A stretch of 64,000 nt of DNA, from positions 62,001-126,000 of the forward strand of contig JAACJM010000065.1 of NCBI GenBank assembly GCA_013368315.1. Reading direction: 5' to 3'. The stretch is from Tetrapyrgos nigripes. Taxonomy: Eukaryota; Basidiomycota; Agaricomycetes; Agaricales; Campanellaceae. The position numbers were made by a program, and so were the translations under genes. This document shows, one piece after another, positions 60,088 through 64,000 of the stretch; the stretch's first letter is position 1, and each line of letters begins with the position of its first letter. The notes below the pieces were generated by a model that was given only the letters and a program-made list of their open reading frames with translations, ran no database searches and had not been told where the DNA came from.

Positions 60088-62465
60088 TGTGGCAACGAAA
60101 GCGTTAGAGCAGCGTAGATGCTTACAATGAGATGTCGAATCAGCTATCAGCTAGGTTTCTCCTGCAGCCATATAGGGTTAACTGATGTGAATGCATGATT
60201 CCAAGAAAACCATCGAACTGTGACAAACGGGGGTGCGTCATTGTTGCGGGGATGAAATATATTGCAGAAATTCGGAATTGAGTATGGAAGACGGTACGAA
60301 ATAGACATGGACAGCTGAGGCGCATCAGCAGACGAAAGTCAGGCGAAATACAGGGGAAGGAGCAGCGAAATTGAGCAAGTCAACAAAAAGCTCGGCTTCG
60401 GCGTGAAGCTCGGAAGTTTTCTACGATTGTCAACGACCCCACCTCTCCCTGCTTTCATCCCTCTCATTCGCTCTTAACAGCTTCAGCCAACTGCATGGAT
60501 TACTCTCCTTTCCATTTATCCTTTGTTCGAGTCTACGTATCGACGAGCAAATGGCAGATCGTCTTGGGTTCCATTTCCGGCAGGCAGACACAGTGTCTTT
60601 GCGTCCTCGGGGAGAATAAAGCTCGGGTTCGACTACCCAAAAGGTAATAGATGAAAAAGGCATAACGATGGAGGACCGAAGCCGCCGGGATTGTATACAA
60701 CAGGAAGGGACAATGTACAGCTCTCCTGTCCGATCAAACGTCAAAACTAGGGATATCAAATATTGCTCGCTACAAGCAGAGAAGAGATTGCTTTCACTAG
60801 TCAGGATAGTATAGGACATTGTTCAATGTGCGCCGGTACTGTCAACTTGTCATTGCAAACTGGGATATTCGTCTGGGACGTCTCATTGTGAGGATTTGCG
60901 GGGTTATAGGTTTGCTGTGGGTTGAGGTGAGTTTACGACCTGAAACTGCTGCAATTACGCTCACTTGCTCCCAGTTAGGTCCATTGAATCGAGTAACATT
61001 AACGTGTTGTCTTCCCTGCCCCCCTCTCGTCGATATAACTCCCCAAGATGTGCCAGAAGAACATCAAACGTTGCCCGGAAAAAGATGTTCACGACACAGT
61101 CTTTTCAACAATTACATGGTCGACAAGGGTAGATGGTGGAGAATGCTGCTGCTGCATATCCTGGATGCCATTGCAATACAAGAACATAATCGTTAATTGC
61201 AAGGATTGGGGCTAGTAACCAAACTGCTTGGAGCTTGGAACAGAGTGGCGGGACAAAAAAAGGCAAAAAGACTGATCATGAGGCCGACGAACATATCAGA
61301 ATTTGAGCGGTGCAGTCATTAGCTTCGGGGAAGGGAAACAACAGAGTGCGAAAAGGGTTTCTGCGTTCGTTAGAATATCCTTCAATTTCAATCTACGTGG
61401 TTCGGCATTGCTTGAATCCCTGCTTGGTACATTCGCCAGGTAGGTCAGAACTATGTCATCCTCGTCATTCTGTACCTTGAATAGGCTCTATGCTCCAGCG
61501 GCTCCGCCCTCATACTCCAACGGTCGAAATCTTTTCCTTTCTAACTATGCTGGGAAGTTGATGGGGGCCAAGACGGGGACGAAAATGACCAAATGCATTG
61601 AAGGCTTTCTACGAACCCTTGCAAGTCGGACAGGATTGGTATTAGATGGCTTACCTGCGGCGACCGAGTATGAAAAGGTCAAGCAATCCACCCTCTGCTT
61701 TGAAGGTGAGCTTTACGGGCTGAAGCTGAAATGGCAGTGAGTACATATTCCGCCTAACAGATTTAGATTCATGCTGACTGCCTTGCCTTGCCTTGTTTCC
61801 TTGGTTCGCACCGTCCGCCTCAAACTTAGAGTCTGTAGAACAGACAGAAATCGAATGAACCGTGGCCAATGAATATGATGACTCCTTTATTCAGACTCAG
61901 ACTGTTCCGAAGCTTATTGAATAGAAGGTGCGCTATATTGGTCGCAACAAACCGAATGAGTATTGCTCGCCGACTTAAAAACAAGAATTGGAATACGAGT
62001 TGAGGCTCACCTTTTGATGAACGTAGCTGACAATGGTTTGAACTGAACTGTTTGCCTTCCTATCCTGAGACGGAGTGCCCATGGCCTGGCCACCATTTCC
62101 TTCTAGATCCAAGAACTCCTGTGATTTTGGAGTTTTCAGAGGGAAGGGCCTGATCTAGTCATGTGTCGTCCACCTATCCAGGGTACACGTTGAAAATTTG
62201 AGCAGGTGCTCGGATGGAAGTCTTACTGGACGACTTCGTCGTCAAGGTCGTTCAGAGTTGTGGGTTGAAAAGAAGGATTACAGGGCTAATTGGAGTCAGA
62301 GTGAGTACCGCATATTGGTTGTTTGAGCTGACCTTCTCCAAGTTTCTCAACCTTGACACTGCAATGGCGAGTTCGTTCATCTTCCCTTTGGAACCACCTC
62401 CTCGCAGCAACAATCATCACCCGCACCAGTCCCGTCCGACATGTACCAATGTGCTCTCCACAGCA

Positions 62466-62699
62466 TCACCCCGAGTTGACTGAGCTGCTTGGTCCCTCAT
62501 CTAGTATCGTCATTCCTCCTCCGTCCGGGCCAAAGATCTCGAATACTGGGTCCTGGGCAGACGTACCCCAGTAAGCGCTGCCGTGTCTGGATTCAGTCAT
62601 GCTTGTTGACAATGAGTTGCGGCTGTAATTGTTCTTGCTGGTTGAGGTTGAAGGACCAGAACGTGATCGTGATTCCGCGTTTTCAAATTTGCTCGCCAT
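62466..62699 (-). pseudogene. N-terminal frame of the repeat-unit gene, copy C
   Basis: A 77-codon frame begins with a real ATG at 62699 and reads MASKFENAES, a Ser/Thr/Asn-rich stretch, then AQDPVFEIFGPDGGGMTIL and DEGPSSSVNSG before a TGA. In copy B the same region is altered by indels and the MITE; in copy A a TAG replaces the Trp codon. It is probably the first exon of the repeat-unit gene, with a donor near its end that I cannot place. Confidence 0.35.
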
Positions 62700-62906
62700 A
62701 ACTCTCAGTCCAGACGGACTTCATTCTATTACACATAGCTCACTACTGAGTCCTGAATCCTTATGTTCTTAATAGATTCCCTTCGATGCTCTCAATGCAT
62801 GTCTGAAAGTCGGATTCCAAACTCCGAGCTACACCCCACGTTCAACTGCTTAATGGCTCTATAGCGCTCAGACTCTTCTTTGAAACGCTTACGATTCATG
62901 ACTGAA

Positions 62907-63500
62907 AACTCGAAGGGATATATCAAGTATTTGGGCAGCCAAAATTAAGTACAGGGAGGTAGAGAATAGTAGACAAGAATAAACAGACTAAAGAAACAGA
63001 GATGCCATTGCCAATGAAAGGAAGAATATCGAAATGCGCGTGCTTATGGGAAGTACTATCATGGTGATGCATTCGTTCGTAAAATCATCACCTGCAAGAA
63101 AAATCAGTTTGGGAGACTGGCGAATATTGCTTTCAATGCTCGTCCGAAAGTTAGATTCTAAGCTTTGTATCTAGATGCATACCAAGTTCGATTGCATGGG
63201 TCCATGGTAGACTTGAACGAAGGACTGAACATACTTTGCTGCATTGAAATGCCATACTTGTTTGGAAACTTGTGAACCACAAAATCCGAAGGGATATCAA
63301 GTATTTTGGCAGCCAAAAAATCCAGACATGCAGTACAGGTAGAGAGTAGTTAACAAAAACCAACAGATTAACGAAACAGAGTGAGGACCAAAGATGCCAT
63401 TGCCAATGAGATAAAAGGAAGGATATCAATATGCGCATGCTGATGAGAGTGGAGAAGGATGCTAATAGTATGATAATGCATTCGTTCGTTAAGTCATCAA
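62907..63500. repeat. Two direct copies of a ~200-bp segment
   Basis: 62907-63105 and 63281-63500 share, in the same order, CGAAGGGATAT(AT)CAAGTATTT(T/G)GGCAGCC, GTACAGG.AGGTAGAGA, AACAGA.TAA(A/C)GAAACAGAG, GATGCCATTGCCAATGA, GGAAG.ATATC.A.ATGCGC and GATAATGCATTCGTTCGT. Divergence is modest, and the B flank has neither full copy, so the duplication happened after B and C separated. Confidence 0.65.
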
Positions 63501-63580
63501 GGAAAGGCGACTAGCCGTTAAACGTTAAACATCCAATGCCAGCTGCGAACTTTAAGACAGACAAAGATAGGAGAAGTGAA

Positions 63581-64000
63581 CCAGGACCGGACACCAGTGC
63601 AGTACACGCCGCAGCGTACTAAATATGTGGATCAAAATTATAGAAAAAGAAGAATGGAGGGGAATATGGCAATAAGTAATAACTATACGATGGTATGAGT
63701 AAAATATGATCATGAGAGGCAGGAAACTTCCAAAACTACTCTTGTTGTACAAACGCCAAAACCGTCCTTTTTCTCGACCCGACTGGACGTCAACGCCATC
63801 CTGATAACGGCGAAAGCTGAACTCCTACCTGGCCGGACTACGACCAGTCAAGGAAGGGGGAATGGCCGTGATAAGATAAGATGTACATTCTTGTAGGGTG
63901 GGTATACAGGTCGCTTTATGAACTGGACAGCATATTGGATGAATTGGGCCGAAGGATTTCTTCATATATCAGAACCTTGAGATCTTCCTTCTTCAAGGGA
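63581..64000. other. Right edge, no gene recognised
   Basis: A minus-strand open frame runs from about 63850 to 63552, but it has no start in the window and no recognisable domain. A gene whose 3' end lies here and whose body is beyond the window is possible but unsupported. Confidence 0.3.

Larger units (their letters stand above)
59076..63580 (-). repeat. Copy C of the duplicated unit
   Basis: Parallel to copy B. It holds the 24-bp MITE remnant (59262-59285), the C-terminal block 59528-60087, degenerate middle blocks with stops, and the N-terminal frame at 62466-62699 that starts with ATG (MASKFENAES) and includes DPVFEIFGPDGGG. Beyond 62833 similarity to the B flank (57736-57860) continues in patches, with an extra duplicated 200-bp segment here. 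Confidence 0.7.

Noticed and set aside
55615..61196. Plus-strand frames in copies B and C (for example around 60819-61196)
   Set aside because: Open in both copies only because the DNA is duplicated; the minus strand has the splice-consistent C-terminal block, so these are taken as shadows, though a coding-strand test is still needed.
62214..62483. Plus-strand frame beginning MEVLLDD, also seen in B and, on the opposite strand, in A
   Set aside because: Preserved in all copies with a GTGAGT after it, so it is not dismissed lightly, but it runs against the direction of the other blocks; no neighbouring exon could be joined.

Overview
The window is nuclear DNA of a filamentous basidiomycete, most likely an Agaricomycete. 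Genes are broken by many very short introns (mostly 45-65 bp, GT..AG, often GTRNGT donors), spacing is tight, and the housekeeping set is eukaryotic: mitochondrial RNA polymerase, importin beta, Prp2, LSM7, TAF8, epsin. No prokaryotic operon, CRISPR array, rRNA or tRNA was recognised. Most gene models below were rebuilt exon by exon, and in nearly all of them the summed exon lengths are a multiple of three. Layout, 0.4-45.4 kb (core, gene-dense): FluG-type amidohydrolase (-), BolA2-like (+), ARMT1/DUF89 protein with five micro-exons (+), UBX/UBXD8-like protein (-), mitochondrial RNA polymerase RPO41 (-), TAF8-like (-), HMCES/SRAP DNA-crosslink protein (+), LSM7 (-), importin beta KAP95 (+), IMP dehydrogenase (-), choline-phosphate cytidylyltransferase PCT1 (+), DEAH helicase Prp2 (+, with an apparent 1-nt frameshift), a tandem pair of F-box paralogues (-,-), a Cid1-type nucleotidyltransferase (+), a TPR relic (-), a broken secreted-protein gene (+), a small cysteine-rich protein (-) and epsin (+). 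Several of these are head-to-head pairs with start codons only 44-390 bp apart. Layout, 45.8-64 kb (repeat-rich, gene-poor): a ~3.7-kb unit occurs three times, copy A on + (45.8-49.5 kb) and copies B and C on - (54-57.9 kb and 59-63.5 kb). It carries ORF blocks of a gene family I do not recognise, decayed to different degrees. Between inverted copies A and B lie a LYC1-type acetyltransferase and the twin-CX9C protein CMC2; B and C each end in a truncated LYC1 piece, so the duplicated segment included the LYC1 5' region. Comparing the copies exposes younger insertions: a 123-bp MITE in B with an empty site in C, a 24-bp end-to-end remnant of the same MITE in C with an empty site in B, and a 562-bp insertion in A bounded by 12-bp direct repeats. 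No operon-like functional grouping exists; the genes are mostly independent housekeeping functions (RNA processing, nuclear import, lipid and nucleotide synthesis, ER quality control, endocytosis).
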